Notes: a model not told the origin generated them from the sequence alone. Shown: positions 8,843-18,655, counted from the first letter of the stretch. The stretch: 64,000 nucleotides of DNA from Romboutsia_C sp015668195 (GCF_015668195.1 NZ_JADPFC010000008.1:10622-74621), one strand, 5' to 3'. Numbers and translations: made by a program.

Positions 8843-8873
8843 AAAGGCATCTATAAATTTTATAGATACCTTT
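8843..8873 (-). terminator. Terminator after upp
   Basis: 13-bp stem (8843-8855 with 8861-8873) including one G-U pair on the minus strand, then a U-tract; 14 bases after the upp stop. Confidence 0.85.
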
Positions 8874-8886
8874 CCATGTTGTCTTA

Positions 8887-9516
8887 TTACTTTGTACCGT
8901 ATAATCTATCTCCTGCATCTCCTAAACCTGGAACTATATAACCATGCTCATTTAATTTTTCATCTACTGATGCAACATATATATCTACATCTGGATGATA
9001 TTTTTGAACTTCTGCTATACCTTCTGGAGCAGCAACTAAGTTAACTAATCTTATAAACTTAGCTCCTCTTGCTTTAAGTACATCTATAGCTGCAACTGCA
9101 GACCCACCTGTAGCAAGCATTGGATCTACAACTATCATTTCTCTTTCTTCTATATCTTGTGGTAATTTACAGTAGTATTCTACTGGTTGTAATGTTTCTG
9201 GATCTCTGTATAAACCTACATGCCCAACCTTTGCAGCTGGTGTTAAACTTATAAGTCCATCTACCATTCCTAAACCTGCTCTTAGTATTGGTACTATTCC
9301 TAACTTTTTACCTGCTATAACCTTAGATGCAGTTTTTACTACTGGTGTTTCTATCTCCACCTCTTCTAATTGTAAGTCTCTTGTTATTTCATATCCCATT
9401 AACATACTTATTTCTGTTAAAAGTTGTCTGAAATCCTTTGACCCAGTGTTTTTATCTCTCATTAATGTTAACTTGTGTTGTATTAATGGATGATCTGTTA
9501 CTATTACTTTACCCAT
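8887..9516 (-). CDS. upp: Uracil phosphoribosyltransferase
   Basis: This 209-residue pyrimidine salvage enzyme (uracil + PRPP to UMP) carries the PRPP loop VDPMLATGGSAVAAI at about residues 128-142 and the C-terminal GLGDAGDRLYGTK uracil-binding end. Length matches the family. It follows rpiB by 12 bases with SD AGGAGG, so rpiB-upp are likely co-transcribed, linking ribose-5-phosphate supply to PRPP use. Confidence 0.97.
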   Translation of the reverse strand: MGKVIVTDHPLIQHKLTLMRDKNTGSKDFRQLLTEISMLMGYEITRDLQLEEVEIETPVVKTASKVIAGKKLGIVPILRAGLGMVDGLISLTPAAKVGHVGLYRDPETLQPVEYYCKLPQDIEEREMIVVDPMLATGGSAVAAIDVLKARGAKFIRLVNLVAAPEGIAEVQKYHPDVDIYVASVDEKLNEHGYIVPGLGDAGDRLYGTK

Positions 9517-9528
9517 TATGACTACCTC

Positions 9529-9981
9529 CTATTTGCTGTGTTTTTTTTCTATTTCTTTTATCATATCAACTCTTTTTGAGTGTCTACCGCCTTCAAATTC
9601 TGTATTTATCCACGCATCTACTATTTCTAAAGCTAATCCTCTTCCTAAAACTCTCTCACCTAAAGATAACATGTTTGCATCATTATGAGCTTTAGACATC
9701 TTAGCTGAGAAAACATCAGATACTACAGCACATCTAATTCCTTTAACTTTATTAGCTGCTAAAGATATACCTATTCCTGTTCCACAGCAAATTATTCCAT
9801 AATCAATCTCTTTATTTACTACTGAATTGGCAACTGTCTCCCCATATATAGGATAGTCCACTGATTCTAAGTTATTATTTGGTCCAAAATCTACACACTC
9901 TATGCCTTTAGCTTCTAAGTGCTTTTTTATTTCTTCCTTAAGTTTATATCCTCCATGATCACTACCTAGTCCTATTTTCAT
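9529..9981 (-). CDS. rpiB: Ribose-5-phosphate isomerase B
   Basis: This 150-residue sugar-phosphate isomerase interconverts ribose-5-P and ribulose-5-P. N-terminal IGLGSDHGGYKLKE and the catalytic Cys in IICCGTGIGIS (about residues 63-73) are RpiB/LacAB signatures; the single-gene setting next to upp favours RpiB over LacA/LacB. SD GGAGG. Confidence 0.93.
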   Translation of the reverse strand: MKIGLGSDHGGYKLKEEIKKHLEAKGIECVDFGPNNNLESVDYPIYGETVANSVVNKEIDYGIICCGTGIGISLAANKVKGIRCAVVSDVFSAKMSKAHNDANMLSLGERVLGRGLALEIVDAWINTEFEGGRHSKRVDMIKEIEKKHSK

Positions 9982-10040
9982 CTGCCTAGTCCTCCAATTT
10001 ATATTATTATAATATATTTTAACCTACTTTTGCCATAATT

Positions 10041-11081
10041 TTATACTTTTATTACTTTATATCCTGCCGATTTAAGTAGTCTATTCATTATAGCTTGACC
10101 TACACCAGTCATTTCAAAGGCTTCAGAATAAACTATATCTACATTTCTTTTGTCCATTTCTCTTAGTACATCAAATAAATTGCTTCCTACTTCTTCTAAA
10201 GTATTCCCCAAGGAAATAACTTCTCCTTCATATACTTCTTTATTTTTTTCTACACACATCACTCCAGATTTAATACCATTTTCGGAGTTTTCACGTATAA
10301 TTTGATTTATTTTGTTCATAACATCTTTATCGCTTCCTGACACTATATATACATCTGCATCAGGAGAATAATGTGTGTACTTCATACCAGGTGCCTTTGC
10401 TTTTTTGTTATCTTCTTTTTTTAATAGAGAAGGGTCAACCAAAACTTCTCCTAAAACTTCTTCTAAATTTTCTTTTGTTATACTTCCAGGTCTAAGTATC
10501 ATAGGTACCTCACCTGTAAGATCTAACACTGTAGACTCTAGTCCAAAATCACAATTTCCACCTAAAACAATACCACTAACTCTTCCATCCATTTCTTCTT
10601 TTACATGGTTCCCTTTAGTTGGAGATGGTCTACCTGATATATTAGCAGATGGTGCTGCAATAGGTAACCCTGATTGTTTTATAAGTTCTCTTGCTATTTT
10701 GTGAGATGGCATCCTTATAGCTACAGTATCTAATCCTCCACTAGTCGTGTTAGGAACTATATCTTTTTTATTTAGTATTATAGTTATTGGTCCTGGCCAA
10801 AACTTATCCATAACTATTTCAGCTTTATCACTTATATCTTTAGCCAAATCTCTAACTTCTTCTCTATCATATATATGTACTATAAGTGGATTATCGCTAG
10901 GTCTACCTTTAGCTTCATATATTTTCTTTACAGCATTTTCATCTAGAGCATTTGCTCCTAGACCATATACTGTTTCAGTCGGGAATATTACAGTCTTTCC
11001 TTCTTTTAATAATTCTGCTTGTTTTTTTAATTCTTCTACATTTATGTTATTAACATCTATTTTGCTTATTATTGTTTTCAT
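10041..11081 (-). CDS. ywlC: L-threonylcarbamoyladenylate synthase (Sua5/YwlC type)
   Basis: The enzyme makes threonylcarbamoyl-AMP from threonine, bicarbonate and ATP for the t6A37 modification of ANN-decoding tRNAs. Residues 1-200 are the YrdC-like catalytic domain (FPTETVYGLGANA, then KGRPSDNPLIVHI and APSANISGRPSPT). The C-terminal third is the Sua5 domain, so this is the long Sua5 form. I start at the ATG at 11081 (346 residues) because it aligns with the known YwlC N-terminus. The in-frame ATG at 11102 has no SD. It lies next to a ZIP transporter gene. Confidence 0.9.
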   Translation of the reverse strand: MKTIISKIDVNNINVEELKKQAELLKEGKTVIFPTETVYGLGANALDENAVKKIYEAKGRPSDNPLIVHIYDREEVRDLAKDISDKAEIVMDKFWPGPITIILNKKDIVPNTTSGGLDTVAIRMPSHKIARELIKQSGLPIAAPSANISGRPSPTKGNHVKEEMDGRVSGIVLGGNCDFGLESTVLDLTGEVPMILRPGSITKENLEEVLGEVLVDPSLLKKEDNKKAKAPGMKYTHYSPDADVYIVSGSDKDVMNKINQIIRENSENGIKSGVMCVEKNKEVYEGEVISLGNTLEEVGSNLFDVLREMDKRNVDIVYSEAFEMTGVGQAIMNRLLKSAGYKVIKV

Positions 11082-11109
11082 TTTTTGTATGCCTACTTTC
11101 ATTTTTAGC

Positions 11110-11790
11110 TTAAATACACTTTACAATTATTGTACCTACTAAAAAACCAATTATACAATGTAATGTTGTTGACTTTGGAAATATTTCTTCTAAAACTACA
11201 TATATCATAGTTCCTGCAGCTAAAGAAAGAAAAATACCCATTAAAGAATTAAATACTATCCCAAAACAACCACCTAAAAAACTACCCACACCCATAGGAA
11301 CTCCTGCTAACAGTGTAAATCCAATTACTTTTGGAATTTTTATTTTAGACCCTACTAAGCTAAGAGCCATAGCTAATCCTTCTGGAATATTGTGAATTCC
11401 AATTATTATTGCTAAAGTTATACCAAAGGATTCCTCCGATATAAAAGACGATCCAATCGCTAACCCCTCCGGTAGATTGTGAAGTAATATACTAATAAAA
11501 ACAAGGTATCCAGATTTTAAGTCACTAGGTATATCGAGTTTATTTTTTATATACATGGTGATAAGTACACCAATTAATACAAATAAGGAAGTATAAGCTA
11601 TTCCCATTTCCTCCATTGACTCATTCATCAAATCGAAAACTACTACAGCTAACATTATACCCCCAGATATCCCCATAAAAAAACTAAGATATTTGTCCAC
11701 ATTTTTCTTGAAAACTGCGGATATAACACCTCCCATACCAGTTCCTATTACACCTGCTAAAAGTCCTATTAATGTTATTTTAAGTATCAT
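11110..11790 (-). CDS. ZIP-family metal transporter
   Basis: This 226-residue protein with about eight membrane helices has the ZIP metal site in helices 4 and 5, HNLPEGLAIG and HNIPEGLAMA (two H-N-x-P-E-G motifs). Members import Zn2+ and related divalent metals (ZupT-like). Metal specificity cannot be read from the sequence. SD AGGAGG lies before the ATG at 11790. The next gene (ywlC) starts about 30 bases after its stop. Confidence 0.9.
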   Translation of the reverse strand: MILKITLIGLLAGVIGTGMGGVISAVFKKNVDKYLSFFMGISGGIMLAVVVFDLMNESMEEMGIAYTSLFVLIGVLITMYIKNKLDIPSDLKSGYLVFISILLHNLPEGLAIGSSFISEESFGITLAIIIGIHNIPEGLAMALSLVGSKIKIPKVIGFTLLAGVPMGVGSFLGGCFGIVFNSLMGIFLSLAAGTMIYVVLEEIFPKSTTLHCIIGFLVGTIIVKCI

Positions 11791-11861
11791 ATGCTCCTCC
11801 TTTAAATTTAATATATTAATGTATACTTAAAGAAGGAACATATTTATTCATGTTATATAAA

Positions 11862-11883
11862 AATCCCTAAATTAATAGGGATT
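11862..11883 (-). terminator. Terminator after prfA
   Basis: 7-bp stem (11862-11868 with 11877-11883), 8-base loop, U-rich tail on the minus strand. Confidence 0.75.
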
Positions 11884-11908
11884 AATAGAAAGATTAGATT
11901 TAATCAAA

Positions 11909-12973
11909 TTATATTGATGCCATTTTTTCAGTTTGATCTACAGTTATTAAAGCATCTATCATTTCATCTATATCTCCATCTAAGAATGAATCTAACTTAT
12001 ATAATGTTAAGTTTATTCTATGATCACTTACTCTTCCTTGAGGGAAGTTGTAAGTTCTTATTCTTTCAGATCTGTCTCCAGTACCAACCTGACTCTTTCT
12101 TTCTGCTGCTATATCTTTATTTTGTTCAGCTATAGCTTTATCATTAAGTCTTGCTACTAGTATTTTTAATGCTTGCTCTTTATTTTTTAACTGTGATTTA
12201 CCATCTTGACAAGATACTACCTCTCCTGTAGGTATATGAGTTATTCTTACCGCAGAGTCAGTAGTATTAACACTTTGACCACCATTTCCTGAAGAACGGA
12301 AAACATCTATTCTTAAGTCATTTGGGTTTATATTTACTTCTACTGTTTCAACTTCTGGTAAAACTGCAACTGTTGCAGTAGATGTATGAATTCTTCCTCC
12401 TGATTCAGTAGATGGTATTCTTTGAACTCTATGAACTCCTGACTCATATTTAAGTCTTGAGTAAGCTCCCTTACCTTTTATTAAGAATGATACCTCTTTA
12501 TATCCACCAACACCAGTATCACTTGCACTTAATAATTCCATTTTCCATCTTCTTCTTTCAGCGTATCTTGAATACATTCTGAATAGGTCCCCTGCGAATA
12601 GAGCTGCTTCATCTCCACCAGCTCCTCCTCTTATCTCAACGATTACGTTCTTTTCATCGTTAGGGTCCTTTGGTAATAATAATATCTTTAATTCCGCTTC
12701 TAGAGGTTCTACTTGCTCTTCTAACTCAGATAATTCCATCTTAGCTAATTCTCTTAACTCTTCATCTGATTCTTCTTGTAGTATTTCCTTTGAATCAGCT
12801 ATGCTAGTTAAAACATTTTTATATTCTCTATACTTCATTACTATCGGCTCTAAGTCAGCATGTTCTTTCATATACTTTTGCCAAGTTTTTTGATCATTTA
12901 TTATTTCCGGATCACTTATTTTTTCTGTTAAATCTTTGTATTTATCTTCTAATACATCTAATTTTTTTAGCAT
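11909..12973 (-). CDS. prfA: Peptide chain release factor 1
   Basis: This 354-residue factor reads UAA and UAG and triggers peptide release. The GGQ motif (GNGGQSVNTTDSAVR) is near residue 230, and RF1's codon-reading loop lies in the preceding domain. The GGQ glutamine is the substrate of the PrmC methyltransferase encoded just upstream, so the pair works together. Length is typical. Confidence 0.97.
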   Translation of the reverse strand: MLKKLDVLEDKYKDLTEKISDPEIINDQKTWQKYMKEHADLEPIVMKYREYKNVLTSIADSKEILQEESDEELRELAKMELSELEEQVEPLEAELKILLLPKDPNDEKNVIVEIRGGAGGDEAALFAGDLFRMYSRYAERRRWKMELLSASDTGVGGYKEVSFLIKGKGAYSRLKYESGVHRVQRIPSTESGGRIHTSTATVAVLPEVETVEVNINPNDLRIDVFRSSGNGGQSVNTTDSAVRITHIPTGEVVSCQDGKSQLKNKEQALKILVARLNDKAIAEQNKDIAAERKSQVGTGDRSERIRTYNFPQGRVSDHRINLTLYKLDSFLDGDIDEMIDALITVDQTEKMASI

Positions 12974-13017
12974 CCTTTTTCACCTCGTTTATTGTAACAT
13001 ATCAATTTTTCATTATA

Positions 13018-13866
13018 TCATAGTTTATAGCCTATAACAACTCTATCAATACCTTGTATATCCTTCTTTGTATATATATTTGTGTATCCATTAGCTTCCA
13101 TAATTTGCTTTACATCTTCTGCTTGATCATGCCCAACCTCATATGCCAATATTCCATTTTCTTTAATATATCTTACTGATTGCTTTGTTATATTTCTATA
13201 AAAATCAAGTCCATCTTCTCCACCTTCTAAGGCATTGTATGGCTCATAATCTTTAACTTGCGTATGAAGTGTTTCTATGTCTCTTTTAGGTATATATGGT
13301 GGATTTGAAACTATAACATCAAATTTAGTTTCTGTATTTTCAATGGCTGAAAATAAATCTGATTTCTTAAATACAATCTTATCATCTACACCATTGTTTA
13401 TTGCATTTATTTTTCCCACTTCTAAAGGTATATCCGATATATCTAAGGATATAACTCTAGATTTTTCTATATACTTAGCTAGACTTACAGTTATAGCTCC
13501 TGAACCTGTTCCTATATCTACTATATTAACTTCTTTATCTTTACAAAGTTCAATAATTTCTTCCACTAAAGGTTCTGTATCAGGTCTAGGTATTAAAACA
13601 CCTTCTTTTACAAAGAAATCAAGTCCCATAAATTCTCTATTACCTACTATATAAGCTATTGGTCTTCCATTTATTCTCTCTGATATTAAATTTAAAAACA
13701 TTTCATATTGTTCTTTATTTAATTCTTTATTTAAATTTAAATGGATATAAATTCTATCCACATCTCCAAGTACTTTTTGTAAAATAATTTCCGTGTCTAA
13801 CCTTGGAGTGTCACTTATTTCTTTTAGTTCCTCCATATACTTTATAAGTATGTCTCTTATTGTCAT
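13018..13866 (-). CDS. prmC: Release factor glutamine methyltransferase
   Basis: This 282-residue S-adenosylmethionine enzyme methylates the GGQ glutamine of release factors. It shows a helical N-terminal substrate domain, the SAM motif VDIGTGSGAITVSLA (about residues 115-130) and the catalytic NPPY in VSNPPYIPKRD. It lies 44 bases upstream of prfA, an arrangement conserved in Firmicutes. Confidence 0.96.
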   Translation of the reverse strand: MTIRDILIKYMEELKEISDTPRLDTEIILQKVLGDVDRIYIHLNLNKELNKEQYEMFLNLISERINGRPIAYIVGNREFMGLDFFVKEGVLIPRPDTEPLVEEIIELCKDKEVNIVDIGTGSGAITVSLAKYIEKSRVISLDISDIPLEVGKINAINNGVDDKIVFKKSDLFSAIENTETKFDVIVSNPPYIPKRDIETLHTQVKDYEPYNALEGGEDGLDFYRNITKQSVRYIKENGILAYEVGHDQAEDVKQIMEANGYTNIYTKKDIQGIDRVVIGYKL

Positions 13867-13876
13867 ATTATCACCT

Positions 13877-14776
13877 TTATTTTTCTTCTATTACAGCTTT
13901 TAATGCTGTTAGTGCTACTTCTAATTGCTCATCATCAGGTTCTTTAGTTGTAAAGTTTTGTAAAAACATCCCTGGATATGCGACAATTTTAGTAAGACTA
14001 TTATTATATTTCCCAAGAAATCTTATTATTTCATAAGATATTCCAGCAACTACAGGAATACATATTATTCTCATAACTACTCTTAATATAGGATTAGGCC
14101 ATCCAAAGAAAGAGAATAATATAATAGACGTAAACATAACTATAAATAAAAAATTAGTACCACACCTTGGGTGTAATCTAGTAAATTTCCTAGCATTTTC
14201 TACGGTAAGCTCTTCTCCACTTTCATAGCAGTATATAGATTTATGCTCAGCACCATGATATTGAAATACCCTTTCTATATCTTTACTCTTAGATATGCAT
14301 ACTATGTATATAAATAAAATAGCTATTCTAGCAAAACCTTCTATTAGATTTAATACGAAATCGCTTTGTATATATTTTGAAAATAAACCTCCTACTACAG
14401 TAGGAATTAGCACAAATAATCCTATTGATAAAATAATAGATATTATCATAGTCAAACCTATCATCACATCATTGGCTTTATCTTTAAATATACTCTTGAA
14501 AAATCTATCAAAGGCGTCCTCTTCTTCTTCATCTATAAAAAATTCTGATGAAAAGTTTAGACTTTTAATACCTTCTACCATTGTCTCGATTAATACAAAT
14601 GAACCTCTTAAAAATGGTATCTTATCTATATTCTTGTCTTTTATCCAACTTTTTACTTTATTTTTCTTTACAACAATCTCCCCATTGCTTTTCCTCACTG
14701 CAACGGCTCTCTTTTCTTTGGACTGCATCATAACCCCTTCGATTACAGCCTGACCACCTACAGATTGCTTCTTCAT
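13877..14776 (-). CDS. yqhQ: YqhQ-like membrane protein (DUF1385)
   Basis: This 299-residue protein begins with the DUF1385 signature GGQAVIEGVMMQS and has about five membrane helices from residue 100 on. The conserved central motif YHGAEHKSIYCYESG and the following LHPRCGTNFLF suggest a metal or redox site. The biochemical role is not established. It sits 10 bases upstream of prmC, and this yqhQ-prmC-prfA order is common in clostridia. Confidence 0.88.
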   Translation of the reverse strand: MKKQSVGGQAVIEGVMMQSKEKRAVAVRKSNGEIVVKKNKVKSWIKDKNIDKIPFLRGSFVLIETMVEGIKSLNFSSEFFIDEEEEDAFDRFFKSIFKDKANDVMIGLTMIISIILSIGLFVLIPTVVGGLFSKYIQSDFVLNLIEGFARIAILFIYIVCISKSKDIERVFQYHGAEHKSIYCYESGEELTVENARKFTRLHPRCGTNFLFIVMFTSIILFSFFGWPNPILRVVMRIICIPVVAGISYEIIRFLGKYNNSLTKIVAYPGMFLQNFTTKEPDDEQLEVALTALKAVIEEK

Positions 14777-14859
14777 TAATTCACCTCTTTATTTTATACT
14801 TTACTTATTACTTTATTATAATATAAGAGTATGCATTAAAATAGACTTTTTATATTATA

Positions 14860-14907
14860 AAAGGGAGTATCCTCTAGTGATTGACATCATTTTAAGAAAC
14901 TCCCTTT
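14860..14907 (-). terminator. Probable terminator after tdk
   Basis: 9-bp stem (14860-14868 with 14899-14907) with a long 30-base loop and a U-rich end. Position, 9 bases after the tdk stop, supports it, but the long loop lowers confidence. Confidence 0.5.
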
Positions 14908-14915
14908 ATTTTCAA

Positions 14916-15500
14916 TTATTTTTTATCTTTATAAACCACATGACATTTTCTGCATCTAGCTTCATAGCTTTCAACAGCCCCTACTTGTATTATAGGATCA
15001 TCATATCTTGCAGGTTCTCCATTTATTAATCTTTGAGATCTATTAGCTGGTTGTCCACATACTGAACATATAGCTTGTATCTTATCAACAAATTCTGCAA
15101 CAGCTAATAACTTTGGTGTTGGACCAAAAGGCTCTCCTTTAAAGTCCATATCAAGACCAGCAGCAATAACTCTTATACCTTTATCAGCTAAATTCATAGC
15201 TATTTCAACTATTTCTTCATCAAAGAATTGAACTTCATCAATTCCTACCACCTGAGTCTTATTATCTATATGATTATATATCTCTCTTGCACTACTTATA
15301 GGTATTGCATTTATACTGTCTCCATTATGTGAAACAACATCCTCTTTACTATATCTATTATCTATTTGAGGCTTAAATACTACTACATTTTGTTTTGCTA
15401 TTTTAGCTCTTCTCAATCTTCTTATAAGCTCTTCACTTTTACCACTGTACATAGGTCCTATGACAACCTCTATATACCCGTGATTTACAGGTCTATACAT
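14916..15500 (-). CDS. tdk: Thymidine kinase
   Basis: This 194-residue type II thymidine kinase has Walker A GPMYSGKS at residues 16-23, Walker B VVGIDEVQFF and a C-terminal zinc site (CSVC near 147, CRKC near 186). It salvages thymidine to dTMP. SD GGGGG. It lies downstream of rpmE but has rpmE's terminator in between. Confidence 0.96.
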   Translation of the reverse strand: MYRPVNHGYIEVVIGPMYSGKSEELIRRLRRAKIAKQNVVVFKPQIDNRYSKEDVVSHNGDSINAIPISSAREIYNHIDNKTQVVGIDEVQFFDEEIVEIAMNLADKGIRVIAAGLDMDFKGEPFGPTPKLLAVAEFVDKIQAICSVCGQPANRSQRLINGEPARYDDPIIQVGAVESYEARCRKCHVVYKDKK

Positions 15501-15539
15501 ATTTCGTACCCCCTATGATTGTTAGATTACATTAAAATA

Positions 15540-15559
15540 GGAGTTGGCTGCCCAACTCC
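15540..15559 (-). terminator. Terminator after rpmE
   Basis: 8-bp GC-containing stem (15540-15547 with 15552-15559), 4-base loop, then a UAUUUU tract. Confidence 0.75.
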
Positions 15560-15572
15560 ATTTTTGTAAAGA

Positions 15573-15773
15573 TTAGTCCATTTTGAATCTCTTCTTGAAC
15601 TTGTCTATTCTTCCACCTGCTTCTATATTCTTTTGCTTTCCAGTATAGAAAGGATGGCACTCAGAACATATTTCTATCTTTATCTCGTCCTTAACAGAAC
15701 CAGCTTTGAAAGTGTTCCCACAAGCACAACGTACTTCTACAGCTTCGTATTTTGGTTGTATATCTTTTTGCAT
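15573..15773 (-). CDS. rpmE: 50S ribosomal protein L31
   Basis: This 66-residue ribosomal protein is the zinc-binding form, with the Cys set CACG near residue 18 and CSECH near residue 36. I choose the ATG at 15773. The GTG three codons upstream is part of the GAGGTG SD sequence and cannot be the start. A zinc-free paralogue that replaces it under zinc shortage is not seen in the window. Confidence 0.95.
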   Translation of the reverse strand: MQKDIQPKYEAVEVRCACGNTFKAGSVKDEIKIEICSECHPFYTGKQKNIEAGGRIDKFKKRFKMD

Positions 15774-15889
15774 TATATTCACCTCTTCTCAAATTTTATA
15801 AATTAACTATATTAATTTTTTCGTTTTGCATTATCAACTACACCATTATAACATAAGTTTTTTATTGGTACAAGCAGTTTTTCTTTAGA

Positions 15890-17380
15890 TTAAATTCCTT
15901 TTATCGATTTGATAAACTCTTCATTATTCTTTGTTCTTTTTAATAATTCTATAACTTTATCTGTAACTTCTAATACAGAATTATTACTCATTTCTCTTCT
16001 TAATTTATATAAAGCTGACTTCTCTTCTTCTGTAAGTAATAGATCTTCTCTTCTTGTTCCTGACTTATATATATCTACAGCTGGGAATATTCTTTTTTCA
16101 GCTAGCTTTCTATCTAAATTAAGCTCCATATTTCCAGTTCCTTTGAATTCTTCAAATATTACATCATCCATTCTAGAACCTGTTTCCACTAAAGCAGTTG
16201 CAAGTATAGTTAATGAACCACCTTGTCTAATATTTCTAGCTGCACCAAAGAATTTCTTAGGCCCATGTAATGCTCCTGGATCAAGTCCTCCAGATAAAGT
16301 TCTTCCTGTTGGAGATATTGTTAAGTTATAAGCTCTCGCAAGTCTAGTTATACTATCTAATAATATAACTACATCCTTTCCATGTTCAACTAATCTTTGG
16401 GCTCTGTTTAATACCATTTCAGCTACTTTAACATGGTGGCTAGATACTTGGTCAAATGTTGAGTATATAACATCTCCATTAATAGATTCTCTCATATCAG
16501 TAACTTCTTCTGGTCTTTCATCTATAAGAAGTACTATAAGTTCTACATTAGGATGGTTTTTAGCTATACTATTGGCTACATTTTTTAATAAACTTGTCTT
16601 ACCTGCTTTAGGAGGTGCAACTATTAATCCTCTTTGACCTTTTCCTATAGGAGATATTAAATCTATTAATCTAGTCGCTATATCATTTTGATGTCTTTCT
16701 AATGTAAGTCTTTCTTCTGGGTATATTGGAGTTAATAATTCAAAAGCCTTTCTTTGTATTGCTGTTTCAGGCTTCTCGTCATTTATTTTTTGAACATATA
16801 AAAGAGCCCTGAACTTTTCTCCTGTTTTAGGGTGTCTAGTTATTCCTTTTATCTTGTCTCCTGTTTTCATATTGAATCTTCTTATTTGAGAAGGTGATAC
16901 ATAAACATCGCCTTCTGTAGATAAGTAATTTGACCCTCTTAAGAATCCAAACCCATCTGGAAGTATTTCAAGAACCCCTACTACCTCATCATCTTTTGAT
17001 GTGTTAAATTCATCTATTATTTTAGATTCATCTACTACCTTTTGAGTATAGTGTCCTTTATTATTTCTAGTATTATTATTTTCTATATGGTTTCTATGAT
17101 TATTTTCTGTATTATTTCTTTGATATCTATTTTCTGTATTACGATTATTTCTATTTTCTTCGTTTCTTTGTTGACTATTTCTCTCTTCTTTAACTTCTAT
17201 TTGTTTAACTTTCTGTTCTTTCTCTACACTGTCTTTTTCTAAACTTTCTTTTATTATATCTATTAATTCATTCTTTTTATACTTACTTATAGACTTTATG
17301 CCTATTTCTTTTGCTATCTCTTTTAACTGAAGTAGAGTCTTGTCGTCTAATTCAGATACTTTTATGTTATCTATATTCAA
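15890..17380 (-). CDS. rho: Transcription termination factor Rho with N-rich insert
   Basis: Rho is a hexameric RNA helicase that ends untranslated transcripts. Domains in order: N-terminal helix domain (1-55), a charged and asparagine-rich insert (about 63-114), the RNA-binding OB fold (GFGFLRGSNYLS), and the ATPase with Walker A APPKAGKTSLL and the Q/R loops. I choose the TTG start at 17380 because AGGAGG lies 6 bases upstream; the in-frame ATG at 17395 overlaps that SD. This gives 496 residues. The insert (17 Asn in 44 residues, 7 Arg) resembles the prion-like domain known in Clostridium botulinum Rho. Confidence 0.95.
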   Translation of the reverse strand: MNIDNIKVSELDDKTLLQLKEIAKEIGIKSISKYKKNELIDIIKESLEKDSVEKEQKVKQIEVKEERNSQQRNEENRNNRNTENRYQRNNTENNHRNHIENNNTRNNKGHYTQKVVDESKIIDEFNTSKDDEVVGVLEILPDGFGFLRGSNYLSTEGDVYVSPSQIRRFNMKTGDKIKGITRHPKTGEKFRALLYVQKINDEKPETAIQRKAFELLTPIYPEERLTLERHQNDIATRLIDLISPIGKGQRGLIVAPPKAGKTSLLKNVANSIAKNHPNVELIVLLIDERPEEVTDMRESINGDVIYSTFDQVSSHHVKVAEMVLNRAQRLVEHGKDVVILLDSITRLARAYNLTISPTGRTLSGGLDPGALHGPKKFFGAARNIRQGGSLTILATALVETGSRMDDVIFEEFKGTGNMELNLDRKLAEKRIFPAVDIYKSGTRREDLLLTEEEKSALYKLRREMSNNSVLEVTDKVIELLKRTKNNEEFIKSIKGI

Positions 17381-17609
17381 AAGAATCCTCCTCATCTATA
17401 TCTCTTTATTATATCTTCCATTTAATCTATGGGATTTAAAGGTGTGAAAAAGAAAAGATTTACTTATAATTAATTTTTATAATATCACTTATCTTCTATA
17501 CTGGTCAACATACAAACATGGCTATATAATAATTATTCTATATATTATATATTATACTATTTTTTAAAACTTTAAACTATCTATGCATATTTATATTTCC
17601 TCGATAAAA

Positions 17610-17644
17610 AAATATAGGCTTATTTGGGCAATAAACCTATATTT
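17610..17644 (-). terminator. Terminator after glpX
   Basis: 14-bp stem (17610-17623 with 17631-17644) with one G-U pair, 7-base loop, then a U-tract; it starts 10 bases after the glpX stop. Confidence 0.88.
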
Positions 17645-17653
17645 ATTATACTT

Positions 17654-18655
17654 CTATTCCATATTATATTTTTTCATTAAATCTATTAATATATCATTTT
17701 TATCTAAATTATGTATTGCATCAACAAATCTTATAGTCCCTGTTTTTGCTCTCATAACTACAGACTGCGTCTTAGCCTTATTGTTGCCTATTTGTATTAC
17801 TCCCTTTAATAAATCACCTTCTGTAATTCCTGTAGCAGCAAAGAATAATTCATCTCCTTTTGCTAAGTCATCAATAGTTAAAACTTTTTGTAAGTCCTCA
17901 TCAGAGAATCCCATTTCATGGCATCTTTCTCTCTCTTGTTCACTTAAAGGATATATTTGACCTTCCATATCTCCTCCCATACATTTTATGGCAGCAGCAG
18001 TTATTACACCCTCTGGTCCTCCACCTATTCCCATAAGCATATCTATTCCTGTTTCTTCGAAGCAAGTAGCTATAGCAGCTGCTACATCCCCATCTCCAAA
18101 CATTTTTATTCTAGCTCCTAGTTTTCTTGCAGCTTCTATTATATCATTATGTCTTTCTCTATCTTGAACTATTATAGTCATTTGAGTTGTTTTTTTACCT
18201 AAAGCCTTAGCAACATTTTTTATATTCTCTTCATGAGATTTATTTAGATCTATACTTCCCTTCGCCTTTGGTCCTACTATTATTTTTTTCATATAAGTAT
18301 CTGGTGCATTTAATAAGCTTCCCTTAGCTCCCATGGCTATTACCGATATAGCATTTGGAAGTCCTTTAGCTATTAATGTAGTCCCATCTAATGGGTCAAC
18401 TGCTATATCAACTTCCATACTCCCCTTAGTTCTCATACCAACTTTTTCACCAATATAAAGCATTGGTGCTTCATCTAGTTCACCTTCACCTATAACAACC
18501 TCACCATTTATTTTTATTGATTCAAAAGCTCTTCTCATAGCTTCTACTGCTGCTCCATCTGCTCCATTTTTGTCTCCTTTACCCATGAATTTAGAAGATA
18601 CTAATGCAGCTGATTCCGTTACCCTAACAAGTTCTAGTGCCAAATTTCTATCCAT
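17654..18655 (-). CDS. glpX: Fructose-1,6-bisphosphatase class II
   Basis: This metal-dependent gluconeogenic phosphatase (fructose-1,6-bisphosphate to fructose-6-phosphate) has the signatures GEGELDEAPML (about residues 53-63), VDPLDGTT and GGGPEGVITAAA. I start at the ATG at 18655 (333 residues) because GGAG is 6 bases upstream. The ATG at 18667 abuts an SD with no spacing. Class II enzymes are the GlpX family; the gene stands alone with its own terminator. Confidence 0.95.
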   Translation of the reverse strand: MDRNLALELVRVTESAALVSSKFMGKGDKNGADGAAVEAMRRAFESIKINGEVVIGEGELDEAPMLYIGEKVGMRTKGSMEVDIAVDPLDGTTLIAKGLPNAISVIAMGAKGSLLNAPDTYMKKIIVGPKAKGSIDLNKSHEENIKNVAKALGKKTTQMTIIVQDRERHNDIIEAARKLGARIKMFGDGDVAAAIATCFEETGIDMLMGIGGGPEGVITAAAIKCMGGDMEGQIYPLSEQERERCHEMGFSDEDLQKVLTIDDLAKGDELFFAATGITEGDLLKGVIQIGNNKAKTQSVVMRAKTGTIRFVDAIHNLDKNDILIDLMKKYNME

